Assembly: GCA_030537155.1 (NCBI GenBank)
Contig: JAUNOH010000001.1
Coordinates: 111,574-159,584 of the forward strand
Length of the DNA: 48,011 nucleotides
Source of the DNA: Bacillota bacterium
GTDB lineage: Bacteria > Bacillota_I > Bacilli_A > RFN20 > CAG-826
Direction: 5' to 3'
Both the position numbers and the translations under genes were made by a program. How positions within the stretch are numbered: position 1 is the first letter of the stretch; each line of letters opens with the position of its first letter. Of this stretch, positions 1 to 7,729 are shown one piece after another. The notes beneath the pieces are model-generated. The model did not search any database, was not told the origin of the DNA, and worked only from the letters and a program-made list of their open reading frames with translations.

Positions 1-15
1 GCGCTTTATCAGCGC
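1..15 (-). terminator. possible terminator of the kinase-like gene
   Basis: GCGCT (1-5) and AGCGC (11-15) form a 5-bp stem with a 5-nt loop just after the stop codon of the minus-strand gene ending at 22. The window ends here, so a following U-run cannot be seen; the call is tentative. Confidence 0.3.
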
Positions 16-21
16 CTCTCA

Positions 22-606
22 TCAGTTCCAGTATTTAATGGCCATCAATGCCATCGACTTATTGACCTCGGCATCCGACATCATCTGATATCCGGATACG
101 TCATAGCCTTTTTTCTTGAGTATCTCTTTCAGCTCCTTGCCATGGAACCAGCTGGCTAAGCCAACCTTTTCCAGCCCGTTGGTCTCGTCCATCTTGCTGA
201 CCTTGATGGGGAGATAAAACATCTGGCTGCCCCTGAGCATAAAGTTCTGGGGGGCCCAATCCAAGGCGATTTTGGAGAAGCGGGCAAAGCGATATAAGGC
301 GAACAGGGCCCGGAAATACTCTTCCGGCAATGGGCCTTTGGAAAGCTCGGTCAAAACGCCGTTTTCGTGGAAGGCGTCGAAGGCGATGATCTGCCTTTCG
401 TCGTCATGGAAATTCATCTTGGCCATATTGATGCCGCAGTGCTTCAAAAGCTTGTAGTCATCTAGGACCTTCTGATACTCCTCGCGGTAGACGCGGACCA
501 AATAGGAAACATTCGCATAAGTCGCGATATAAGAATCATGATCGGGATGGTTGGCGACCACCTTCACGACCGTGAATTTCTTCTTCTTGATCCAGATCTC
601 TTCCAT
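22..606 (-). CDS. small protein-kinase-like (aminoglycoside/choline kinase fold) protein, function unknown
   Basis: A 194-aa protein. It has a kinase-like plan: an N-terminal strand region with a basic residue in YLVRVY, a charged helix (about residues 42-58), a hydrophobic hinge, then IALDWAPQNFML, in which D116 and N121 are spaced like the catalytic Asp and Asn of kinase loops. A clear DFG/DxD metal site is missing, because the following segment reads YLPIKVSKMD. It may therefore be a degenerate or very small kinase. I chose the ATG at 606 rather than the upstream ATG at 639 because a perfect TATAAT lies at 617-622, inside the longer frame, and would give a near-leaderless transcript. It is divergent from the P-loop kinase at 749. 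Fold assignment is inference from motif spacing. Confidence 0.5.
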   Translation of the reverse strand: MEEIWIKKKKFTVVKVVANHPDHDSYIATYANVSYLVRVYREEYQKVLDDYKLLKHCGINMAKMNFHDDERQIIAFDAFHENGVLTELSKGPLPEEYFRALFALYRFARFSKIALDWAPQNFMLRGSQMFYLPIKVSKMDETNGLEKVGLASWFHGKELKEILKKKGYDVSGYQMMSDAEVNKSMALMAIKYWN

Positions 607-616
607 AGGCCCCCGT

Positions 617-622
617 ATTATA
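617..622 (-). promoter_or_regulatory. -10 box of kinase-like gene
   Basis: The minus strand reads TATAAT here, 10 nt before the ATG at 606. No Shine-Dalgarno sequence lies between, so transcript and start codon nearly coincide. No convincing -35 is visible. Confidence 0.5.
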
Positions 623-748
623 GCGAAATATCCGTACATTTTGCGAAAAATATTCCAAAACTATGCCTTTAATGAGACAAAAGTTGAAAACACTTTCAGC
701 AATGTTGAATTGAAAATAGAGGCATACACACACTAGCATATACGCGTT

Positions 749-1243
749 ATGAGAACCCTAATTCTCCTCAGCGGCCTCCCCGGATCGGGCAAATCGACTT
801 GGGCCAAACGCTTTTGCCATGAGTATCCGAAAGCCAAAGTCGTCTCCAGCGACGCCATCAGGCTCAGGGAGTTTGGGGCCGTCCAAAACTTCGACCATGA
901 AAAAGACGTCTGGCGCATCTTCCTCGAGGAGATCAACGGTTACGCCGAAAGCGATCCCGACGCCGTCGTCATCGCCGATTCGACCAACCTCTCCAACTAC
1001 TATCGGAAATACTATTTCGAGGCCACACCCAACTTCGAGAAGCACATGCTCGTCTACTTCGACATTCCCTTCGAAATCTGCCAGGCCCAAAACAAATTAA
1101 GGCCCTCGAATAGAGTCGTCTCCGATGAGGCGATGAAAAGGCTATCTGGAGAACTGGAGAAACCCTCTTCCGAAATCATGAGCCTCTTCGACGAATACAT
1201 CCCCGTCGGAATTGAGTTTGCCAAAAAGGGATTGGCGTATTGA
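749..1243 (+). CDS. P-loop nucleotide/polynucleotide kinase-like ATPase (AAA_33 type)
   Basis: A 164-aa P-loop protein with Walker A GLPGSGKST at residues 9-17 and a short Asp-containing strand VVIADSTN (about 73-80) that fits the second conserved block of the AAA_33/zeta-toxin/polynucleotide-kinase group. The rest matches a single-domain kinase of usual size. Substrate cannot be told. It is a clear relative of the gene at 3585 (same length, same Walker A position), so this genome carries two copies of the family 2.3 kb apart. There is no good Shine-Dalgarno; TAGCAT at 734-739, 9 nt before the ATG, may be the -10. A bidirectional terminator follows. Confidence 0.75.
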   Translation: MRTLILLSGLPGSGKSTWAKRFCHEYPKAKVVSSDAIRLREFGAVQNFDHEKDVWRIFLEEINGYAESDPDAVVIADSTNLSNYYRKYYFEATPNFEKHMLVYFDIPFEICQAQNKLRPSNRVVSDEAMKRLSGELEKPSSEIMSLFDEYIPVGIEFAKKGLAY

Positions 1244-1250
1244 GAAAGAA

Positions 1251-1277
1251 AAAACCGTCGGTTGGCCCGGCGGTTTT
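1251..1277. terminator. bidirectional rho-independent terminator
   Basis: Arms 1251-1261 (AAAACCGTCGG) and 1267-1277 (CCGGCGGTTTT) pair over 11 bp with one G-U pair and a 5-nt loop. A-run and T-run flanks serve both converging genes. Confidence 0.85.
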
Positions 1278-1291
1278 CATTTGCTTTCTTG

Positions 1292-2230
1292 TTAGGCCCT
1301 GTGGGAGGTGGTCTTCTTCTTTTCGGGGAGGAAGGCCGCACAGGCATAGGCTAAGCCAAGGACGACGAGGATGCTTCCGACCACGCAGCCCATGACGACG
1401 TAATCGAGTCCGGCGTAGGCGCCTTTGGCTCCGTTGAGGGAGTAGGTGCTGCTGGCGTTATGCCAGAGCCACTCGATGGTGCCTTCGACCATGATGATGA
1501 CGCCGATCAAAGTCCAGGAACCGCCGAAGAGGACGGCCGGGAGTTTGCTCTTCTTACCCTTGTGGGCAACTAAGGCCGAGAACAGGCAGCAGAGGAAGGC
1601 GAATAAAGCCAAGACATCGTAGATGGCTAGGCGGCAGATATAACCCCAGTAGTTTCCGCTTCCGGCCAAGGTGACGAAGAGGGTCGGAAGGGTAGCTAGC
1701 AAGTAGCCAAGCAACAATGATCCGAGGGCGCCGGAGAAGATCTCCTGCATCTTCAAGCCATCATCATCGTCGAGCAGCTTCGACATCGGGATGTTGGAAC
1801 CCAACAAGGCGGCAATGAAGAGGATGACGAAGAGGATGATGAAGAAGGTCTGGCTGGTGCCGTGGGGAATCAAGGCATAGAAGAAGACGGAGTTGAGGAG
1901 GAAGAAGAGGGCCAAGGCATTGCCAATCGCCCCATAGACGTAGAAGCATTTGACGACGTCCTCGTCTTTGCTCTGGGCGTTCATGGCCTTGATCGAATAA
2001 TAGATACCGACCGCCGATAGGAGCATGACGGCCATACCGATCATGCCGAATTGCATGGCCCAGTTATAGGGGTAGTCGCCATTGAAGATCATCGACTGTT
2101 CCCAGATTCCGCTGACGAAGTAGCCGGGGTCGACCCAGAAGCAGAAGTAGAAAGCCAAGCAGCCAAAGGCTAGGAATAGGAAGGTGAACACGGTTAGATT
2201 CACGGTTCTGGCGGTGGAAGTATATTTCAT
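1292..2230 (-). CDS. polytopic membrane protein, about 8 TM segments, unknown function
   Basis: A 312-aa, very hydrophobic protein. I count about eight membrane segments, near residues 10-32, 58-80, 98-120, 127-147, 164-192, 198-222, 232-257 and 274-302, with a basic C-terminal end (EKKKTTSHRA). An acidic loop (KLLDDDDG, near 152-159) lies on one side. I do not recognise the family. The start is supported by GAGGA 9 nt upstream and by a good promoter at 2271-2299. It is transcribed alone: its promoter follows the flavoprotein gene and its end meets a bidirectional terminator. Loop sequences are rich in Gly/Tyr/Trp, and no transporter signature is visible. Confidence 0.75.
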   Translation of the reverse strand: MKYTSTARTVNLTVFTFLFLAFGCLAFYFCFWVDPGYFVSGIWEQSMIFNGDYPYNWAMQFGMIGMAVMLLSAVGIYYSIKAMNAQSKDEDVVKCFYVYGAIGNALALFFLLNSVFFYALIPHGTSQTFFIILFVILFIAALLGSNIPMSKLLDDDDGLKMQEIFSGALGSLLLGYLLATLPTLFVTLAGSGNYWGYICRLAIYDVLALFAFLCCLFSALVAHKGKKSKLPAVLFGGSWTLIGVIIMVEGTIEWLWHNASSTYSLNGAKGAYAGLDYVVMGCVVGSILVVLGLAYACAAFLPEKKKTTSHRA

Positions 2231-2270
2231 ATAGAGTCCTCGAAAGCCTCGCTGGGAGGCGCGCTAAACT

Positions 2271-2299
2271 ATTAAACGCTAGAGCAATTGGTTAGTCAA
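2271..2299 (-). promoter_or_regulatory. sigma-A-type promoter of the membrane protein gene
   Basis: On the minus strand TTGACT (2294-2299), a 17-bp spacer and TTTAAT (2271-2276) match the consensus in 5/6 and 5/6 positions. This is the best canonical promoter in the window and lies 41 bp before the start codon. Confidence 0.8.
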
Positions 2300-2346
2300 T
2301 CAGCTTTTCCTATTAGGAAAGTGTTTTGCGACGATATGGCCTTAGG

Positions 2347-3522
2347 CTAAAGGGAATCGGCGATCAACAGGGAAGAAATCAGGCACCAGCCTAGGTTATG
2401 CCCACCACAAAGGCCATCGACATCTAGCATCTCGCCGGCAAAATAGACGCCATTTTCCCGTTTAGACGATAAATCCTCCCCCACTTCGGTCAGGCTTATT
2501 CCGCCCATGGTTACTTGGCTATTCTCAAAGCCATAACTCCCCGCGAAGCTGAAGCGGAGGTCCTTGATGGCCTTGGCGATTTTGAAAACCTCTTTCTTCT
2601 CGATCGGCTTTTTCGAATCGACTTTGGCGACGGATAAGACATAATCCTTTAAAGGCGGAACCAAATAAGCATCTAAGAAGAAACCCGGATTTTTCTTGGC
2701 TGAGTCTTCCAAATCCTTGACCAAGGTGGCGAATTGAACCTTGGGGAACAAATCGAGGGAAATCTCAACGTCGGGATTGCCAAGCCGATTGATATAAGCG
2801 GAGCAGTTGAAGATGACGATGCCGGAGAGCCCGTCGTCCTTAAAAAGCACTTCGCCCTCCTCTTCGTGGATGGCGACTCCGGAGGCGGAGACATGGACCT
2901 TGGCCTGATGACGGATGCCGGATAAAGGTTTTACCTTCTCCCTCACTTTAATGGGGCATAGACTCGGCTGTAACGGGACGATTTGATAGCCGTGCTTTCC
3001 CAACAAAGGAAATAGTTTCCCATCCGAACCAAGTTTGGACTGCGATTTCCCTCCGGTGGCGAAAATCAGTTTGTCGCAGGAATAGGAACCACTGCTTGTT
3101 TTGAATTCGATGATCTCACCAACCGAATAATCGATGAATTCGCTTTCGAAGACGAACTCGACCCCTAATTGCCTGGCCTTTTCCTCCAGAAGGTTGACGT
3201 AGGAGGACGCGCTGTTGGTTAAGGGATAAACGAGATCGCCCTCGTTAGTCAAAATCACCCCGAGCTCGGCCAAACGGAATTGAAGCTCGCCAAAGGGGTA
3301 TTTCTCCAGTATCGGCTTCATGTAAATGGGGTGGTTATAATCCTCGGGCTTGGAATTCATGTTGAGGAGGTTGCATCTGCCGTTCCCGGTAGCCAGTACT
3401 TTCCTTCCGGCCTTTTTGTTTTTATCAAAAACCATCACCCGCCACTCGGGGTGTTTCTTCTTGATGAAGATGGATAGATATAGCCCCGCCCCCGAGGCCC
3501 CGATGATGGAAACGATATTCAT
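2347..3522 (-). CDS. BaiN/HI0933-family NAD(P)/FAD-dependent oxidoreductase
   Basis: A 391-aa flavoprotein. The dinucleotide-binding motif IIGASGAG sits at residues 6-13, and the family's signature GRKVLATGNGRCN follows at about 40-52. A second glycine block near the C-terminus (YFAGEMLDVDGLCGGHNLGW) closes the FAD site. This is the HI0933/YhiN (BaiN) family, of usual length; the physiological substrate of most members is unknown. No Shine-Dalgarno precedes the ATG; a TAAACT hexamer 9 nt upstream (3532-3537) may be the -10 of a leaderless mRNA. It is divergent from the P-loop kinase at 3585, 62 bp away. Confidence 0.85.
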   Translation of the reverse strand: MNIVSIIGASGAGLYLSIFIKKKHPEWRVMVFDKNKKAGRKVLATGNGRCNLLNMNSKPEDYNHPIYMKPILEKYPFGELQFRLAELGVILTNEGDLVYPLTNSASSYVNLLEEKARQLGVEFVFESEFIDYSVGEIIEFKTSSGSYSCDKLIFATGGKSQSKLGSDGKLFPLLGKHGYQIVPLQPSLCPIKVREKVKPLSGIRHQAKVHVSASGVAIHEEEGEVLFKDDGLSGIVIFNCSAYINRLGNPDVEISLDLFPKVQFATLVKDLEDSAKKNPGFFLDAYLVPPLKDYVLSVAKVDSKKPIEKKEVFKIAKAIKDLRFSFAGSYGFENSQVTMGGISLTEVGEDLSSKRENGVYFAGEMLDVDGLCGGHNLGWCLISSLLIADSL

Positions 3523-3531
3523 ATATCGACA

Positions 3532-3578
3532 AGTTTAGGCGAAACTTCGTGCCAAAGGGAGATGGCAAAGCCTAAAAT
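3532..3578. promoter_or_regulatory. divergent pair of -10 boxes
   Basis: TAAACT on the minus strand (3532-3537, 9 nt before the ATG at 3522) and TAAAAT on the plus strand (3573-3578, 6 nt before the ATG at 3585) face apart. Neither gene has a Shine-Dalgarno sequence, so both transcripts are predicted to be leaderless. Confidence 0.45.
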
Positions 3579-3584
3579 AGGGCC

Positions 3585-4076
3585 ATGAAAAAATTGATTC
3601 TCGTCTGTGGACCTGCCGGAATCGGCAAAAGCACCTTCTGCCGCAAGTATGAGGCGGATCATCCAGATGAGGAAGTCAAGATCATCGCCGCCGATGAGGT
3701 GAGGATGGCCATGACCGGCGGATACGATAAGTTCCCTCCCAACCACAACATGATGGTCGTCTATGAGAGGATGATCGAATTGGCCGAACAGTATTTCTCG
3801 GAAGGCGGGGATAATCTCACCATCATGATGGATACCACGATGCTCTACGACGAGAGGAGGAGCTACTTCCTCAGGAACATCAGGGGATACGAGAGGAAAG
3901 AGCTATTCCTGCTGAAGGTGAAAGACGTCAAGACCTGCCTTGAAAGAAACCATCTCAGAAAACAAGAGAAATGGGTGCCCGAAGAAGTCATCATCGATAT
4001 GTATAACTGCTACAAGGACCCCGCTCCGGAAGTGGCTAAGCAGTTCGATGAAGTGAAAACCTTCTACGTCGATTAA
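3585..4076 (+). CDS. P-loop kinase-like ATPase (AAA_33 type), paralogue of the gene at 749
   Basis: A 163-aa protein with Walker A GPAGIGKST at residues 9-17 and the block LTIMMDTTML (about 78-87) in the place of the second Asp motif. After it, basic residues in CLERNHLRKQ (about 113-122) could form the lid. Length and layout match the gene at 749, but the loops differ, with an acidic N-terminal part and GYDKFPPNHN (about 45-54) as a likely substrate loop. It belongs to the AAA_33/polynucleotide-kinase-like group; the substrate is unknown. It is monocistronic and ends at a strong terminator shared with the converging DUF2188 gene. Confidence 0.75.
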   Translation: MKKLILVCGPAGIGKSTFCRKYEADHPDEEVKIIAADEVRMAMTGGYDKFPPNHNMMVVYERMIELAEQYFSEGGDNLTIMMDTTMLYDERRSYFLRNIRGYERKELFLLKVKDVKTCLERNHLRKQEKWVPEEVIIDMYNCYKDPAPEVAKQFDEVKTFYVD

Positions 4077-4084
4077 AAACAACA

Positions 4085-4110
4085 AAAAGGGGACGAAAAC
4101 ATCCCCTTTT
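4085..4110. terminator. bidirectional rho-independent terminator
   Basis: AAAAGGGGA (4085-4093) pairs perfectly with TCCCCTTTT (4102-4110) across an 8-nt loop. It sits between converging genes and works on either strand. Confidence 0.9.
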
Positions 4111-4129
4111 AGTTTGCTTTGAAACTCGC

Positions 4130-4474
4130 TTATTTCTTTTTGGCGGGTTTGGCCGCAGCGGCTTTGGCGGCCTCTTTCTTGGCGGCGTCCTCAGCCTTCT
4201 TCTTCTCGACCGACTTCTTGGCCGTGGTACCGCCGATGACGGCGCCCTTCCTCGGTCCCTTCGAGGCGTGGATGACGGCAGCCCCTCCCTGATTCTTGGT
4301 TAGGGTGTCGACATAGGCCTCGGCCTCGGCTTTGGTTGAACAAAGTTTGATGACCTTGCCACCGCGAATCTTGATGGCCCACATGCCATCGCTCTCCCTC
4401 TTGAGGACGTGATATACCTTAGCGCTGTCCTTCTTGGGGGCTTCCTTCTTCGCTTCGACTTTCTTTTCTGCCAT
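4130..4474 (-). CDS. DUF2188 (YegP/YdhR-like) protein with lysine/alanine-rich tail
   Basis: A 114-aa protein. A short Lys/Glu-rich head (EKKVEAKKEAPKK) leads into a DUF2188-like domain at about residues 19-75: YHVLKR, WAIKIRGGKVIKL, STKAEAEAYVDTL and AAVIHASKG follow the family's order (YHV, W-K, T-EA, HxxdG). The last 30 or so residues are a Lys/Ala/Glu tail ending in AAAAKPAKKK, like a histone H1 or Alba-type DNA-binding tail. The start is set by AAAGGAG 8 nt upstream; a longer frame to 4543 overlaps the NAD synthetase end and lacks support. Nucleic-acid binding is inference from the tail; the domain's function is not established. Confidence 0.8.
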   Translation of the reverse strand: MAEKKVEAKKEAPKKDSAKVYHVLKRESDGMWAIKIRGGKVIKLCSTKAEAEAYVDTLTKNQGGAAVIHASKGPRKGAVIGGTTAKKSVEKKKAEDAAKKEAAKAAAAKPAKKK

Positions 4475-4532
4475 AAAACTCTCTCCTTTCCTATGGAAAT
4501 GCTTTCGATGCAATTGTAAAACTATTTGCGAT

Positions 4533-6764
4533 TTAGTCCACAAAATCGAGCTGTTTTAGAAAATCTTCTGCTTCAGCCTCGGTTGGAAGGCGCAAATCCC
4601 CACGCGGGGAGATGGCCACGGTCCCGACCTTGGCCCCGTCGGGGAGGCAGTTCCGCTTGAACTGGTTTTGGAAGAAACGGCGGAAGAAGACCTTCAGCCA
4701 CTTCTTGATGACCTCTTTCTCGTAAACGCCCTCAAACACCTGACAAGCTAAGACATAGATCTTTTTGGGTGAGGCCCCATAACGGAGGAAGTGGTAGATA
4801 AAGAAATCGTGGAGCTCATATGGCCCGATGAGGTCTTCTGTCTTTTGAGCCAATTCGCCTTTCTTCGTCGAGAGCAGCTCAGGCGAGATCGGGGTGTCGA
4901 TGATGTCGTTTAGGGAATCGGTGGCCTCGGGATGGAGGATGGCGTATCCCTTGCAGAGGTAGCGGACCAAAGTCTTGGGAATAGAGGCGTTGACCCCATA
5001 CATGGACATATGGTCACCACCATAGGTGCACCAGCCCAGGCATAGCTCCGATAAATCCCCGGTCCCGACCATCAAAGCCCCATGGTCATTGGCATAATCC
5101 ATCAACACCTGGGTCCTCTCGCGGGCCTGGGCGTTTTCGAAGGCATTGTTTTCAACGTTGCTTTCGTGTCCGAGATCAGATAGATGCTGACGGACGGAAT
5201 CGCCGATATTTATTTCCAGTAATCCGACGCCAAGCTCCTCGCTCAGTTTAACCGCATTGTCGTGGGTCCTCTTGCTGGTTCCAAAACAAGGCATCGTTAT
5301 GGCGGTTATGCCCTTGAGGTCATAGTTTAGGAGCTTGAACGACTCGACCATGACCAATAAAGCTAAGGTGCTATCCAATCCACCTGAAAGACCGACGACG
5401 GCCTTTTGGCATTTGATGGCCTTAAGCCTGGTGGCTAAGCCAACGGCCTGCATCTTCAAGATGGAGGAAACCCTCTCCAAGTCTATCTCCCCAGCAGGGA
5501 GGAAGGGGTTTTTCGGATAATCTCTCTCAATCTTTTTCTGGAGCGGGATTTCCATGTCAAAGGGTATGTAGACCATCCTTGGGGTGAAGGAATCCGAGAA
5601 ACTCGTGGTCCTTATCCTCTCGTGGTTTATCAGATCGAGATCGATGTCCGCGAATATGTCCTCGTTTTCAAATAGTTTGGACTGCCTGAGGATACTCCCG
5701 TTTTCCGCGATTAGGTGATGACCGGAGAAAACGAGGTCCGAGGTTGACTCGCCAATTCCCGCCGAGGCATAGACATAGCCGCATATTTGCTTCGCCGAGT
5801 TGATGCTCACCAGCTTACGGCGGTAAGCGTCTTTCCCCACCACCTCGTTGGAGGCCGAAAGATTAAGCACGAGGGTAGCCCCAGATAAAGAAGCAAAAAC
5901 CGAGGGGGAATCCGGCATCCAACCATCCTCACAAATCTCAGCAAAAACCTTTAATTTTGGGTAACTTTCGTCGACGAAAACCAGCTTATTTCCAAACGGA
6001 TACGGTTCGCCGTTGATATGAATAAAGCCCGTTTGTTTTGGGGCGGGTTGGAAATAACGCTTCTCATAAAATTCCCCATACTCGGGGATGTGGGTCTTGG
6101 GAACGACTCCGAGGATCCGGCCGCGGTGGATTATCACCGCGCAGTTAAAGAGGGATATCCCATCATGTAACGGAGCACCGACCGCGAAGAGGATGTCATA
6201 GTCTTTTGAGAATTCCTCAAGTTCAGCCAAACCGTTTTGGACCAATTCGAGAATTCGGCTTTGGAGGAACAAATCCCCAGCGGTATATCCTGTGAGAGCT
6301 AACTCTTGGAACACCAAAACCTTCACGCCTTTCTTTGAGGCCTCTATCACTTTGGCCTTTATGGCCTCGACGTTGTGGGTGACGTTTCCTATTTTTACAT
6401 CGATGGAGCTAGCCCCCACCCTGATGAAGCCAAGGGGGTCATCGGCTTGATTGGCGTTTTTCTTCGGGGGGCGTCTATGTTCCCCCATCATCGGGATAGG
6501 CCTATGCAAGGCGGGGTCATCGTGAAGGAACTCGCCATGTTCCATCATTGGCATGATCTCTAATGGGGGTCTTGGCCCACGAGGCCTATGTCTTTCCTCT
6601 GGCATCGGTGGTCTACCCTCCGATTCGAATTGCTCGATGGGGACGATCACAAAATCGCCATAGCCGTTCTTGGTGATGATTATCGGCTCACGGTGTTTAT
6701 TGATTTCTTCCGAGATTTTCACCGTGTCCCTCAGGGCGGTGATGGGCATGATTTTCATTTTCAT
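4533..6764 (-). CDS. nadE: glutamine-dependent NAD+ synthetase with N-terminal Phd/YefM antitoxin-like domain
   Basis: A 743-aa protein in three parts. Residues 6-48 read like a Phd/YefM antitoxin domain: ITALRDTVKISEEIN, then EPIIITKNGYGDFVIVPIEQ. Residues 49-108 are a Pro/Met/His/Arg-rich linker. Residues 110-743 are a complete glutamine-hydrolysing NAD synthetase: the nitrilase-fold triad is E154 (VFQELALTGY), K223 (VPKTH) and C278 (FAEICEDGW), and the ATP pyrophosphatase loop is SGGLDS at 460-465. It makes NAD+ from deamido-NAD+, ATP and glutamine in the cytosol. The enzyme part alone matches the family's length of about 640, so the head is an addition. ATGs at 6764 and 6758 are both possible; TATTAT at 6771-6776 favours a leaderless start at 6764. 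Confidence 0.93.
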   Translation of the reverse strand: MKMKIMPITALRDTVKISEEINKHREPIIITKNGYGDFVIVPIEQFESEGRPPMPEERHRPRGPRPPLEIMPMMEHGEFLHDDPALHRPIPMMGEHRRPPKKNANQADDPLGFIRVGASSIDVKIGNVTHNVEAIKAKVIEASKKGVKVLVFQELALTGYTAGDLFLQSRILELVQNGLAELEEFSKDYDILFAVGAPLHDGISLFNCAVIIHRGRILGVVPKTHIPEYGEFYEKRYFQPAPKQTGFIHINGEPYPFGNKLVFVDESYPKLKVFAEICEDGWMPDSPSVFASLSGATLVLNLSASNEVVGKDAYRRKLVSINSAKQICGYVYASAGIGESTSDLVFSGHHLIAENGSILRQSKLFENEDIFADIDLDLINHERIRTTSFSDSFTPRMVYIPFDMEIPLQKKIERDYPKNPFLPAGEIDLERVSSILKMQAVGLATRLKAIKCQKAVVGLSGGLDSTLALLVMVESFKLLNYDLKGITAITMPCFGTSKRTHDNAVKLSEELGVGLLEINIGDSVRQHLSDLGHESNVENNAFENAQARERTQVLMDYANDHGALMVGTGDLSELCLGWCTYGGDHMSMYGVNASIPKTLVRYLCKGYAILHPEATDSLNDIIDTPISPELLSTKKGELAQKTEDLIGPYELHDFFIYHFLRYGASPKKIYVLACQVFEGVYEKEVIKKWLKVFFRRFFQNQFKRNCLPDGAKVGTVAISPRGDLRLPTEAEAEDFLKQLDFVD

Positions 6765-6770
6765 GCCCTA

Positions 6771-6776
6771 ATAATA
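6771..6776 (-). promoter_or_regulatory. -10 box of nadE
   Basis: The minus strand reads TATTAT 6 nt before the first ATG. The only Shine-Dalgarno-like bases (AGGG) lie inside this gap. It fits the leaderless pattern seen at other genes here. Confidence 0.4.
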
Positions 6777-6824
6777 GCATTTTAATGACAGGTGGATGAA
6801 TTCTTCATTCCTCTGATGAGGTGA

Positions 6825-6830
6825 TATAAT
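6825..6830 (+). promoter_or_regulatory. extended -10 box of the ATP-grasp gene
   Basis: TGATATAAT is a perfect extended -10 (TGN-TATAAT). Transcription would begin about at 6837, three bases before the ATG at 6840. A GAGGTG upstream (6819-6824) overlaps the promoter and is too far from the ATG to act as a ribosome binding site. Confidence 0.6.
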
Positions 6831-6839
6831 CACTTTAAT

Positions 6840-7721
6840 ATGACAAACAAAGGTTTAGTGGTAGTCAATGCCTATGGGGTTTTGCCGCCCATCGAGCATT
6901 TAATCAGCAGGCTCAAGGAGGAGTTCCTCGACTTTGACGTCGAACTCGATGTCCGAAGCGCCGGCGACGTCTTGGCCTGGATTGGGCAAGAGGGCTGGGT
7001 TTATCACTGGCACCTCCCCTATGATTTCTGCATCTATTTGGATAAGGACCCCTACCTCTCCATCCTTTTGGAAAAATCCGGATTGAGGTTATTCAACTCC
7101 TCCGAGGCCGTCCGCATCTGCGACGACAAGATGATGACCTATGCCCATTTGGCGCACCGCTACATCAGGATGCCGGTCACCATCCACTCGCCTTTGAAAT
7201 ATCTGAAAGCCGAAAACCCCTCTTTCTTAGAACAGGTCAAAGGCAAGATCAGCTTCCCGATGGTGGCTAAGCTTAATTACGGCTCCCGCGGGGAAGGCGT
7301 CTTCTTAATAAAGGACGAAAAGGAACTATCCGCCTTCGAGAAAAAGCACGAGTTCGAACCGCATCTATATCAGGAATTTATCGACGCCCACAAGGGGTGC
7401 GACTACCGCGTCATCGTCATCGGTGGTAAAGCCATCGCCAGTATGAAGAGGGAATCCTCGGGTGATTTCAGAAGCAACATCGCCCTGGGGGCCAAAGCCA
7501 CTGCCATCGCCTTACCACCTGATTATCTGAAGATGGCCGAGGAAGCCGCCAACGCGATCAAATTGGATTACTGCGGGGTCGACATATTGGAAGGCGCCCA
7601 CGGCGAACCATATCTTTGTGAGGTCAACTCCAACGCCTTCATCGATGGCATCGAAAAGGCCACCGGCCTCAACATCGCTTGGGTCTATGCCTATTACATC
7701 GCCCACGAAATTTATAAGTAA
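6840..7721 (+). CDS. RimK-like ATP-grasp ligase
   Basis: A 293-aa ATP-grasp protein. The N-terminal third is a Rossmann-like pre-ATP-grasp domain. Then FPMVAKLNYGSRGEGVFLIK (about 138-157) is the ATP-binding strand and glycine loop, HLYQEFID (about 179-186) the hinge, DYRVIVIGGKAIASMKR (about 192-208) the central strand, FRSNIALGAKA the phosphate loop, and YLCEVNSNAF the Mg2+-binding Glu/Asn pair. This is the RimK/LysX branch, which ligates an amino acid to a carboxylate of a protein or small molecule. The target cannot be told. It is followed 8 bp later by an alpha/beta hydrolase gene; the pairing of an amino-acid ligase and a peptidase-like enzyme may be functional (inference). Confidence 0.85.
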   Translation: MTNKGLVVVNAYGVLPPIEHLISRLKEEFLDFDVELDVRSAGDVLAWIGQEGWVYHWHLPYDFCIYLDKDPYLSILLEKSGLRLFNSSEAVRICDDKMMTYAHLAHRYIRMPVTIHSPLKYLKAENPSFLEQVKGKISFPMVAKLNYGSRGEGVFLIKDEKELSAFEKKHEFEPHLYQEFIDAHKGCDYRVIVIGGKAIASMKRESSGDFRSNIALGAKATAIALPPDYLKMAEEAANAIKLDYCGVDILEGAHGEPYLCEVNSNAFIDGIEKATGLNIAWVYAYYIAHEIYK

Positions 7722-7729
7722 AACCAATT

